The notes under the pieces are model-generated. The model saw nothing but the letters and a program-made list of their open reading frames with translations, did no database searches and was not told where the DNA came from. This document shows, piece by piece, positions 1-11,533 of a DNA stretch of 64,000 nucleotides. The position numbers were made by a program, and so were the translations under genes. Origin of the DNA: Thunnus maccoyii (Eukaryota > Chordata > Actinopteri > Scombriformes > Scombridae); NCBI RefSeq assembly GCF_910596095.1, contig NC_056533.1:28866662-28930661 (forward strand), in the 5' to 3' direction. Numbering within the stretch: position 1 is the first letter of the stretch; every line of letters starts with the position of its first letter.

Positions 1-3000
1 TCTTCAGGTCCTATTACCTCGTCTTCCCCTAATCTTGACTGGACTGCATTATCAAGCAGCTGCGTCTCAGCCACAAGATTGGAAGCCATTTTGGAGACAA
101 TTCTCCAGTCTCTAAGGATATCATCTGCAGTGGTGTACTGTGAGGTCACCGTAAATCGGATGATGCGTTTAGTGTGAATGTCTGCAGGGATGAGGTACAT
201 GGTGCCAGATCGGGTCAGTCTCCTCAACAACTCATCGGTTAAAGCATTTCCTGCCTAGGATGAGAAAACAATCACTATACATGATATATTCATAACAAAA
301 CACTGCAAAAAAACAAAACATAAAACAATTTGTCCTTGATCCATTCAAAGTTTCATCTCATTCTGATCATCACTGGTATAGCTCTGCCCTTCACCTGTGT
401 TTGATAAAACTACATTACACAATTCATTGGCACACCTTTGAACTAGGCGTGACCGGCCAGTCTGCACATTTCAACAATCATTAGCCAGTGAAGCACATGT
501 TGCATAACAAAGAGAAAACCAGATTTAACAGGAAGATTTTTGTAGTTGTACAAAAACTGTGATGTACTATAAACATTCATACTTTCAGACAGAAAACAAC
601 TAGGCCGAGGTGCCTCTCAGCAGGAACCTCAAAATTTGGGTCACTCCTTATCTGAGATTCCAAGAGCTTTGCCATCTCAATACCCTGAAAACCACAGAAA
701 AAAAGACACAAAGATACACTTTTCATTTGCTAATATTTGATATTTATTCCTAAAAATAATTTGCATGAAAACAACTGGCTGTAACTTACATGTCTGATAT
801 GAGCCTGGAGGTTTTTCAGTCCAAAGGAGCGCATGACAAACCAGAGCTTGAGAGAACGGAAGCGACGGCTGAGAGGAATTTGCCAATGCTGAACAAAAGA
901 AGAAAGTAGTGTTATCAGATGTAATTATTCCCTCTGATAGTTGAATCTTTAATTAGATGGAGATATGATGGGATCATACCATGAAATCGGTGGCTGCTTG
1001 TGAGTTTTCATGTCTCAGATAAACGGGATCAACACTGAATGTCTGCTGGAGCTTATATTTATCCTTTACCCTGAGGCAACAAAATTAAACCATATTACCA
1101 ACCAGCAAGCACAGTTTACATTGAGTTTGGTTTTAAATTTCATTTGAGACCCACTCTTATACATCATTTTAATTTCTGTAGAGGTGAGAAAAGGCTGTGA
1201 TGTTGTCTCTCACCAAAAAGCAGTGCAGTCAAAATGGACCATCATCCACTTGGAGGGGTTAAAGACAAAAGACTGTGCAAAGTCAATGCCCTCCAGGGAC
1301 CAGCGCAACTCAGGACAGAAGTAGGCTGAGCCAGCGTATGCAGCATCCACATGGAGCCAGAGTCCCTCCTCTGCACCTGTAAAATGTTTAAATCAAGTAT
1401 CTCCCAATACATCCAAACAGGATAATATGATGTTTGACTGTAAAAACAAAGTTACTGAAGACACTGTGGGAGTAAATATGAAGACATACACACTGGTCCC
1501 AGTTCAGATAGCTTGTCAAAGGCACACACTCCTGTAGTTCCTAAACTGGCACACAGCTGAACAGGAGAGAAACAAAATGTCAGATAAAATTCAACATTTA
1601 ATTGTGTATTTAAATTATTTTAAAAAAACAACACACGTTTTTCATGTTTTAACCCATGAAATACAAATTGTGTATACTCGACATTACCACTATATTTATA
1701 TAGCTTGCTGTTTTTATCTGTTTGAATGTGTTTTTCTACATTCAAGGCAGCTCTTTCATTTCAATAAATTATGAAAGTGAATATTTAGCTATTTGTCTGA
1801 TAAAGTCTAATGCAAGGACAATGGAAAGCTCCTCAGGTTTGAGACTCTACTGGTGAAAGCCATTGCACAAGTTTGATTACTGGGGAAGCAAACATCCAGA
1901 GGACAAATGATTAGCAAACATCATGATGTAATGGACACCAGGCACCAGATAAAAAAAAAGGACAATGTGGATTTGTTAGACTCTTACAGTGATGTGCTTG
2001 TTGTTTAGCAGCTGACTCTCAAATATCAAGTTTTGAATTTTCCTTGTATGCACCAACAAGGGATAGCTTATAGAACAGTTCCTGCTTGCATCTGCTTTAC
2101 CACACAATAATACAACTTAAAATATAATGTGTTATTAATGGCATAAACCATGCAAAATTAACTAGTATGGTAAACACCCCCCTACTCCCATGACACCCAC
2201 CTATCCTTCAGTACCTACCATGAAAGGGACCAGTCCCATCATCCTGTCTTCTTGTATGGCTTGTTTCAAAGTGTCTCCTCTCAGAGACAGCTGCTCATCA
2301 GTTGGCAGAAATCTGATCTTCACCAGAGAGATCAGCCCTGCCTTCTCAACTGAGGAATGGGCCTATGAATACAGCAGCACACCACATCAGTTTTATTTCA
2401 TCCAACTGATAGGAAGTTATTGTACAAAAAGTGGTAACATTGACCTGATCTGAAGCATAAGCCACCAGTCTTGAATTAAGGACCGAGTCGTCCACATCCT
2501 GGTCGAGCTCAGCCCGCAGCTGCAGAATTTTGTCTTTCCTGGCTGCCAGCAGAGCCACCAGTGTACTCTCACTGACTGTGCTCTAACAGGAGAGTAGATG
2601 TAGAGGGCAAAGATGGTGAGCTGATTGCTGTGTAAAGGGTTTTGTGCATACAAAAAAAAAACAGATCAAGGTGTAGCAAACCTGAAGTATGCCTCCACCT
2701 CTGCTGTCAGAATGGTGATGCAGGAAGAAGGAGGGTAGCCCCAGGGCTTTACACAGCCAGTCCATCACATTCATTTCCAACTCTGTACAAGCAGGGCTGG
2801 AGGCCTGTATAAAAACATCACAGACAATATAGTTTCTCAGGATGGCGTGACTTTGTTGTTCTAACATTTTTGCTTTTTTAATTGTGGGGAAAAGAGTGTA
2901 GGCTGTTCCCTTACCCATGTGAATCCAACACAATTGATGGCATCAGCCAACATGTCCCCGAGCATAGAGGGCCATGAAGTCAGACTGGGGTAGTAGGCAT

Positions 3001-3458
3001 GCATATGAGGACTCTGCCAGTGAACAACCTTGGAAAAAGATGAGAAAACACTTGATTTCTTTCCATACTTCCATAATGTCATAATGATTTCAGTGTGTTT
3101 CAAATTGCTCATATGATGACAGATAACAGTAGGAACTTACTCCTGGCATGATGACTTTCTCTATGTCATTGAAGATACTCTCCCAGTCCTCTGGTTCTGC
3201 AGGTGCAGTGTCAGGGAGAAGCTCCCTCATGTAGCCTGGTTTCACATCTGGAATCACCCTCCTCTCCCTGATAGAGCTCAGGTACTGCGTGATGTAGTCC
3301 ACCAACTCCTTACCTGATCAGTAAAAGGCACTGTAACAACTGGAGTGATATTTCTAATAAAATATATAATTCATGTTTATTTTACTTATTGTAAAATACT
3401 ATTAACACAGACAATGGAAACCATGATTACCTCTGCGATTGTATTCCTCAGCCTGCAT
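1..3458 (-). CDS. hdc: Histidine decarboxylase (hdc), 3' end outside the window
   Basis: PLP-dependent decarboxylase that makes histamine from histidine. Twelve exons read on the minus strand: 3458-3431, 3313-3141, 3028-2915, 2804-2682, 2582-2445, 2362-2219, 1556-1490, 1376-1214, 1070-980, 888-790, 684-583, 254-1. All borders are GT/AG and the frame is unbroken for about 498 codons; the gene runs off the left edge. Visible marks are the group II decarboxylase segment [12 protein letters not shown], the HVDAAYAG segment and the PLP-lysine motif NPSKWMM, whose Lys falls at codon 305 as in human HDC. The start ATG at 3458-3456 opens a short 28-nt coding exon. In exon 7 only the GTATGT donor after 1490 keeps the frame and gives GPVCAEEGLW (human GPICAREGLW). 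Similarity is higher to HDC than to DOPA decarboxylase (for example [13 protein letters not shown]), but this was judged by eye. Confidence 0.93.
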
Positions 3459-6400
3459 TTTCTTTTCAGATGCGAGGTCTTCGAGTTAATTCGCTGTGTG
3501 TAACAGGTGGCTGCAATGATGCTGTCTGTACTCAGAAGCAGAGATCACAGAACTATATAGACGCTGTTGTGAAGTACACGCCTTAAATTGGTGACGCATT
3601 TCAACCACCAAACAAATACCCTCCAATGTCCATCTTTGGAATCTATGGTAGCATCACCCACTGACTCCACATTTGCACTAAATATTTACCCTCCTATGTT
3701 GGTAATGATTTATTTATTTGTATCTCAGTGAAATTATACTGTTTTTAACAAGAATATATCAATAGTGAATGTGATGCAAATTCTTTGTGCAACAGGCCTA
3801 CGTCAATCACCCTGCACTCACATCAAATATTTTTTAGCTGCATATCATCCCCTATGCAGCTGAAATATAGCCTATTTTCCATATATGGTCAAATATGTTC
3901 AGAATATTGTTGAATAATCAAATAGCATATTTGCAGTATGTTGCAGCAGTCACATCTTATTGTCTGTTTTTACTTATTTGAAAATATACTTTAATTGATT
4001 TTTACCCAATTGAATACGTTGTAATTTACAGTCATATTTTGTAAATTACACAAAAATGATTTTGCTGTTTTTTTGCAAAGTATAGCCTGAATGGATTCCT
4101 TCCACATATGTAAATAAATTCTTAAGATATTAGATGATGTTTTTCATAGGACTGAGCACTAGGAAACAGATTCTGAGATTAAAGGCATAAAAAATGTAAT
4201 ATTTCAAGATCATAGCACTATACTATGACTATAACTGAATCCCTTATTTTTTTTCATTTTTTCCAAATTACATTAATTTACCCATTAATAATGATAAAAT
4301 TAAGGTATTTTTTAATGGTATTTCAAGGGATTCTTATCTCATAGCACAATATTTTGAGAATAAAATGTTAGTATGTCAAGACAAAAGTCATGATATCATA
4401 TGTCACGGTAATTACATGAAACATATTTATATAAGAAAAAGCTTTAAAGATGAGGACTTAGTGGTTAGATGAGAGCTAAAGTTACAGAGAAAACTGATGG
4501 GCCTACCATTTATCCTGGTAGATAAATTTGCTTAGCTTAGCATAAAAAGTGGAAACAAGGGACAATATCTTTCCTGGCTTTGTCAGAGGTAAAAAAAAAA
4601 TCCACCAGCACCTCTAAATCACATTATATCTCGCTTATTCAATTTGTACAAAAACACTACATCCATAAGGGTAGTATCAATTTTCTCACGCTCGAGGAAA
4701 GAAAGCAAATTTCCAAAAATATGAATTAATTTTAATATATTCACAGTTTGGCCAAAATATTTGACTCTTGATGATGTAATGACCACATAATATGACTATT
4801 CTTGCATCATAAACCCATAAAACAAATGTGACATATCAGCTGGCAGACAAAACAGAAATGCTGTCCTCATAAGTTGATACAATTGCCATTCTCTGCCATT
4901 TCCACCTCTCATTTAGCCTGAACGCATTACAGAGGATGACTGTTAGAGCAAAGTGATATTTGTACAGGATGATGACTCTTCACAAACAAAGTATAGGGGA
5001 CATTACAAAAAATAAACAATGAATGAACATACAGTAAAAGGTAATAGGATGATGAAGGCAAACCCATCCATGTCACAGCTTATCGCTGCCTTTTAAAGAT
5101 GAACAAAAGCGTGAGCAGCACCTGGACTGTTCACACATGGTGCTGTTTACTGTTCATTGTGCTCGACATGTGTTAGCTCTCATCCAGCTCACTGGGGAAG
5201 CCAAATGTTGGAGTAGATTTCACTGTAATTCAAACATGCTGAGCACACATCAGTGTTTTAGTAAGCAGATTATGACGAGAGGCAGTCAATTAATTCCACT
5301 GACTCAGTTAAACTAATAAAGCACCAGAGGATGTTTATCTAAACCATCTCAAACCTGTAGTCCAACTCATTCATATTTAAACTGCAGGTTTAATACACTT
5401 AGATGTTATGTTCATTTGGTGGAAATAAGAGTCTGCACACAGTTTTTTTCTGTCCAACAACTGTAAAAGAAATTGGGCTTTTTCACTCATATTCAAAATT
5501 TAGTGTCATTTTTATTGTTGTATAAACACATCTGTATTTGAGTTTAATTTAGAGACACAAGGATTAGTCAATTAATTGATTATTTTAACTATTTTGATAA
5601 TAGATTGTTGCTTTTCTAGGAAAGACAAAAAAAAACCCAAAAAACAAACATTCTTTGGTTTTAGCTCCATAAAAGTGAGGATTTGCTGATTTTCTTTGTC
5701 ATATCTGTGTCATATAGGATATTAATATAAATATTGTTGGGTTTTGAACTGTTGGTTGGAAAAAACAAGGGATTTGAAGACATCTTCTTGGACTCTGGTA
5801 AATTATAATGAGCATTTTTTGATATATATAGACTAAACAATAAGTATTAATCGATTAATTAAGCAATCAACAGATTAATTGATAATGAAAATAATCCTCA
5901 GTTAGTTTCATTTTTAGTGTTTCATCCATTTAGGTGCATTTCTTGATCCAGATTAAAACACCGGAGTGTTTCAGTGTCAGAGAGAAAGTTGACTTTTTGT
6001 AGCATGTTGTACACAGTCAGCAGATATGATTCACCACATTACAAAATGTTCCTTTCATTAAGTACACAGTTTAAGCCCAAATTTGCGATCAAACTGGTCA
6101 TAATTAAACACATGGACAGTATGTTGGTTTAGTTTAGTCCTCTGAATCACATTCAACCTTAAACCCACAAGTTCTTCAAATCTAAGCAATAAATGCTCCA
6201 CAGACTTTTGATCCCACTGAAGGCAGAGAGTCCGGTAGAAGGCAATGACTAGAGTAATGGCAAGTGTATATGTGTACATGTGTGGCACACAATACACAGG
6301 AATAAGTGTTATGTGATATGGAGCAGAGCACAGTGTGACTATTGTGCTCCGTGTGTGCCTTTACATCTGTGGGTCAGAGCCTGATGAAAGCAGGTTTAAC

Positions 6401-7590
6401 CATAATTGTGCAATTGAAGCTCAAGTGCTGCCTTGTGACATCAAAGTCAAAGTGCTCCGTGCGGTATCTTATTTTGCTGCTTTTATTCAAATAAGCTCAA
6501 CTTGAATGTCAAATTTCAACGTGACATCCTACTATCACAAAGAAAACCTCAGGCTTGATCATTCAAACCAAAAGTCTGAGACATTTCATAGAAAGAGGGT
6601 TTGACCACTTAGTTTGACTGACCTGTCTGTGAATGAAGGTGAAAAAAGGAAAAAGGAACTACAACATGATTTGTTATTGCTTTTATACTGTTTTTCAGGC
6701 TTGTGACTGTAAGGTCCATGGTGTGATCCCCAGATTTGTAAGATAAATCTAAGAGGCAAAAATGAGAGCTTGCCTTGCCTTCCCTCATCACCAATACCGA
6801 GGTTCCCTTGAGCAAAGCCCTTAATCCCTAACTACTTTAGTGGAGCCTCTCAGTGGCCCACAGATCAGACTGGTTGTACTGTGTCTCCACAAAAGCAACA
6901 TTACTCTCAGTGAAACATCGCTTGGTAATTGGTTGAGAAAATTATGTCACTTTTAATGTTTATCTTGTGGATTTTAATTTAACCCTATGAATGTCTTTGT
7001 TAACCTTGTGTTTTTAAAAGCACTGTACAAATAAAACTGTTCTCACTACTAAATTGATTCCTCCCACTTCTCTCTCTCACGATTATTTAAGATGTAATTG
7101 AATTTTCTTCAGCACTTAAGAGTCGCACAAAGCAAAATACTTACTTCTAAACATAAAAAATGATTGGATATGTTTAATCCCCACAATCAAAAATTGAAAT
7201 ATGACAGACTGTGAAACCTGTATGATGTATAGGTTCAATTCAAAGCCACTTGGCAAAGTGGCATTTTAGTAAACATATGCTGATTTTTTTTTTAGACCAC
7301 ATTGCTTCACAGATGCAATTATGAATTAATCTGAACTTTCCCTCATAGAAATAACACATAGGTATCTTCACTTTGGTTGATATGTTTCGCTGTTCTGTTG
7401 GCTCACTTTACAAGTAGACCAAAGGTCATCACCAGCCACAGAACAACAGCAATGCAGCTGGTATTGCTCAGAGAAACTTGAGCTTAGTAATGTAGAGGGT
7501 GTAGGGTTGTAGGCAGGGGATGAAACAGAGAGGATTAGGTTAGAGCCTCAAAAGATACCTTTTGGATGATTTACGTTCTACCTTAGATCA
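3459..7590. other. Intergenic region upstream of hdc
   Basis: AT-rich DNA between the hdc start and the LINE fragment at 7.6 kb. No open frame looks coding. It holds one degraded MITE (about 5562-5905, listed separately). The hdc promoter should lie just above 3458; the 5'UTR sequence next to the ATG is visible, but no clear TATA or CpG-rich core stands out. Confidence 0.6.
5562..5905. mobile_element. Degraded hAT-like MITE of the ATTAATCGATTA family
   Basis: Terminal blocks rich in ATTAATTGATTA and TTAATCGATTAATTAAG surround a body similar to the better copy at 34436-34811. Shared blocks include TATAGACTAAACAA and ACTATTTTGATAAT. Ends are approximate and no target-site duplication was resolved. 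Confidence 0.55.
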
Positions 7591-7599
7591 CTTACACTA

Positions 7600-8295
7600 A
7601 AATCATTTCTGTCTGATTTGGAGACCATCGTACTTCCCATGTTGACTATTCTCTGTAGTCAGTCAGCTTTATCGCTCCTGCAGATGGCTCATAATGCAGC
7701 AGTGCAACTTCTCACTGGCACCAAAAACAGAGACCACATCATTTCTGTACTGGCCTCTCTTCACTGGTTACCAGTCAAATACAGAATTCATTTTAGGATT
7801 CTTTTATGTGATTTAAAGAACAGCATGGACTGACACCAGCTTATTTTTCTGAACTCCTCATCCCCTGTTCTACCGCCAGACCCCTCAGATCTGCTGACCA
7901 ATCACTGCCGTCATGCTACACTCCCAGTTCAAACTGAGAGGTGATTGGGTGTTTTCCACTGTTGGCTCCCATTGTTAGATCCGCCCCCTCAACTGATATT
8001 TTTAACACCCACCTTCAGGACCCATGTCTTTTCTTTAGCCTTTTACTAATCATCATGAAGACTTATGATGATGGTCACACTTTATTGATATTTTTCTCTC
8101 TATTATTTATTTGTTGCCTGTGCAATGCTGTTATGTTTTTAGGATTTAATCCCATTTCTTAACTTTATTCTACGCTTTTATTAATTTCCCCTTTGATCTT
8201 CATAACTATGTCTGTGTTTTTATTTGATTGTATTTATCAGTCTCTGTAAAGCATTTTTGTTGTTTTTAAATGTGATCTATAAATAAATTGACTAG
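7600..8295 (+). mobile_element. L2/CR1-type LINE 3' fragment
   Basis: The open stretch 7618-7833 reads as the C-terminal end of a non-LTR reverse transcriptase. Segments such as MAHNAAVQLLTGTKNRDHI and SVLASLHWLPVKYRI are typical of the conserved end of fish L2-like ORF2. Further matching peptide pieces (ARPLRSADQSL) follow after stops and frame shifts, so the copy is dead and 5'-truncated. The 3' tail with GATCTATAAATAAA near 8273-8286 resembles the L2 3' end. It lies in intergenic DNA between hdc and usp8. Confidence 0.8.
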
Positions 8296-8968
8296 ACCTG
8301 AATACTTCATATCATCTTAAAAACAAGAATCATCCTTATTGGCCAATGACGTTGACACTAGAGCCTGACAAATAAATTAGCCAGGTCAATATATCTTGTT
8401 GAATTTAGATAATCAAAGATATACCATATTGGGTATACAGGAAATTGCAGTATAGATATACCATAAATATGTTTGGGGTAATATAGAAATAGTGTGATCA
8501 TTACATAGTTTGTCCACCAGAGAGCACTAATGAGGTTTATCTTTCAAAAATGACCCACACATATCTTGGTCACAATTCTTTAATAGCTAAATTTGAGGGA
8601 TCCTCATTGAAAATGTTAAGTTAATATATGTGTTTTCTTAAAAAAAAAAAAAAAAGAAAGAAAAGAAAAAAGAAAAAAGGCCAATATATTGTTAGATAAA
8701 AACAAACAAAAAAAACAAAACCCCTCCCATATATCTATGTTGGTATTAGCCTAAGGGCTTCAGTACTGGTTGGGCTTTAGTTGGACCATGCAAAGAATTT
8801 GACTCCAGTAGCTCTCAATATACTTCTACATGGTACAGAGAACAAATTCACAGGAAGATACAAATTTGTTTCCAGTATGTCTGGAGATAAATGTTCTGCA
8901 TTACATAACATTCCCTTGAGGGGATAAATTATATGTTATTTGATATAGACACATAGCTAAACCAAGAC

Positions 8969-8995
8969 AACAAACAAACAAACAAACAAACACAA
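8969..8995. repeat. (CAAA)n microsatellite
   Basis: Six to seven tandem CAAA units are directly visible. They are preceded some 300 bases upstream by an A-rich tract (8640-8720). Confidence 0.9.
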
Positions 8996-9549
8996 ACATA
9001 GGAGTCAGCTGGACAATTCGGTGGTGCCAGAGAGCATAACAGCAGTGCAAACTCATAACAAGAATAACAGACATAACAATGTGAACAATGTGTGACTGTT
9101 ATATGAACAATGTCAAGAATCTGAAATATTCTACAGCTACAAGATGTGATGATAGCATGCAGGAAATACAGCAGTGCAATTGTTTTAGGCACTTTAGATG
9201 TATAGATTATTATCCATAATGAAATACCATCAGGGAGGCATTTGATCGGTCCCAGATTGATTCTGCAGCATGATGACACCAAACATACAGCCAGAGTCAT
9301 AAATAACCATCTTCAGCAACAAGACAAACAAGGAGTCCTGCAACAGATGCAAATGGCTATAGATTTACTATGATGTTTAGATATGAAAAATATTGAATTA
9401 TGTTACTATTCTAACTCATGGAACCCTGAAATAACTTACAAGAGGACCCCAAAGCACAAAAAAGCTTTAAAAAAAATGCAACTCTATACTTCTGTGTTTA
9501 CCTCAGAGGAAAATATTGTACCAATACATTTACCTGACAGATAAATGTT

Positions 9550-9783
9550 ACTGGTTACGTTGCAGATTCAGATTTTACTCACATCACACGTTGACTTGTG
9601 TACTTAACTTGAACACAAGTGAGGTACATTCAGGTACATTGTGCTAATAATACCTCTCTTTCACTCTTCACTTTTAAGTGAAAATTTGAATGCAGGACTT
9701 TTACTTTTACAGTATTCTTACTGTGCAGTCTTAATAGTTTTACTCAGGAAAGAAGTTTTGAGTACTTCTTCTACCACTGCCAG
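9550..9783. mobile_element. Degraded MITE with CAGTGGTGGA-type ends
   Basis: The right end reads GTACTTCTTCTACCACTG, and the body has 'dilute' versions of GAGGTACATT and CTTTTACTTTTACAG. It belongs to the same family as 36982-37400 and 33000-33110. I recognise this family as common in percomorph genomes and probably hAT-derived. The left end was not resolved. Confidence 0.5.
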
Positions 9784-10289
9784 TACCAACATTTAGTTAG
9801 AGAAAAGATGAAAATAAAGCAAGACAGTGTAAGAGGCAAAGTAGCTTACACCTGCCCTGCTGTAGTCTTAAATTATCCTCACCAGTGCTTGTATGATGAA
9901 GCAATACACACCTTTACTGTAATGTCTGGTAAGTTTGCAATAAGGAAATAAATTCCATAGGGCATGGTAAGGAACCTGTTCCTCCACAGTTACACCATGC
10001 ATGAACTCTTTAAATGAAACTAACTGCCTACAGGTGTTGCACAGGGTATGCTCTCTTAAAGGGGCAGCCACTTATTTGCCATGGTGCAAGAAATTATTCA
10101 CTTAATGCTTAATTCTTACATTCAAACATAGAAAAAACATATATTTTAACCATAGCTTATTAACCGCTACACAAAGATGAATAAGAACAACAAAAACAAA
10201 TTAATTCCAAAGTTTGGCTCATACACAGAGTTTAGCTGGGGCCCCCAAATCACTAATTCGGCCCCTGAACAGGACAGAGAAAGTGGTCA

Positions 10290-10700
10290 GTGAAGCAAAA
10301 AGTGATCTCCATGGAAAACACCCAACTGGCCTTTGTAAACAGTGTAGGGAGACAATGGAGCATGTCATGATTTAATGCGGGAAATATGAGGAAGAGAGAA
10401 GAATGATGACAAGTCTACGTAGGCTGGGGAGGGTGGATGAAGGATTTGATTGAATGTGTGGATTCTGTGAGGGGTAGGAAGTTGGTGTTTGGTTTCTCGA
10501 GAGAAACTGGATTAATCACAAGACTCTAAAGACATCAGACTATAGTGACGGATAAACCCAGTAGGAGGCAGTAATGCAACTCAAAGGATGCCAAATGCTG
10601 AAAAACACCAAAGAAGAAGAACGCGAACTCCAGAAGGTGGTAGTAATGTGACGTTAAGGGTGCCAGCTGCCGCAAAACATCAACGAAGAAGAAGTAGAGG
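10290..10700 (+). mobile_element. LINE 3' end with duplicated GAAGAAG tail
   Basis: Frame-broken peptide HPTGLCKQCRETMEHVM followed by GKYEEERRMM resembles the C-terminal Cys/His tail of an L1/Tx1-like or jockey-like ORF2. It is followed by a 3' tail in which a unit of about 65-70 bases occurs twice (about 10557-10620 and 10621-10695). The unit runs from a GTAATGCAACTC-like block through GCCAAATGCTG-like sequence to AAGAAGAAG. It lies immediately upstream of the inferred first exon of usp8. Confidence 0.6.
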
Positions 10701-10773
10701 AAGAAGAGGAACAAGGAATCAGGGATCAGCTGTCAAAAAAGTAGCTAAAGTGTAAGCAACGAACCAGAAAGAG
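10700..10773 (+). promoter_or_regulatory. usp8: Probable usp8 first (non-coding) exon and core promoter area
   Basis: The stretch ends in a good donor, AGAG|GTAAAT after 10773, and the next usable acceptor is TTTTTCCAG at 11461, just ahead of the ATG exon. Together they would make a 5'UTR exon spliced to 11462-11637. The transcription start is not visible as a TATA element, and the GAAGAAG LINE tail abuts it. This is inferred only; cap-site data would decide. Confidence 0.4.
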
Positions 10774-11533
10774 GTAAATCTTCAAATCGACGTGAGCTTA
10801 TCAAACTATCAGCCAGTAAATATGAGTGCGCATTATTACTAGAAGATATCAGAACATGGATGATTGCGGTTATAGCCGTGACTACCTGTGTTGTAGTTAA
10901 AATAGCTCACAGTAGCTATACTCAAACTGCGTGAGCTCACAGCGCAGCTTGCTAACTAGTAGCTAGCTGGCTAACTGGAACGGTTACGAAGCTAAGTTTT
11001 TGTTTAATTAGCTACGTGATGTTTATGTTAAACTGGTGGTTGGTTTGTGATTCGCTTTAAATTACTTCGGTTTATTTGTCCTTTAACTGACCAGCAGGCA
11101 TCCTGTCAATGCAGATATAGTCGCTGCTAACGTTAGCCAGGAAACTATTTCATGTTGTTGTCGTCAGTGTTGTTGATGTCCTGCGGCAGCAACAGTCTCT
11201 GGTAGCTAAGATGTGACTTCTTATCGATATGTCATTATATATATCTTATAGATATATCGATATGTCCTAATTCTGGCCATATTCAATGCTTAATGACAGC
11301 TAACGGTTAACTTAGTTAAAAACTCAATTCGATTATTTCACCTCGCCGACGCGTTAAAGCTAATAATTAATGGTAAGTTAGCTGGCGTTACTCTTCAACC
11401 GATAGCTTGATGTTTTGGAAGCAGCGTGTGTTTACTTTGTTTTGCTGTCACATTTTTCCAGAGATGTCCATACAGTGTGTACAGCACTGAATGGTTGCCT
11501 GCCTGTGAGCTGTGATTTAACACACCCGCGAAG

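Noticed and set aside
1490-1500. hdc exon 7 donor at GTGTGT after 1494
   Set aside because: It breaks the frame into exon 8; the GTATGT donor after 1490 restores it and gives the conserved Cys-Ala.
8929-9300. 123-codon open frame on minus
   Set aside because: Overlaps a CAAA repeat, codes a Cys/Ile-rich string without domain, and has no splice or promoter context.
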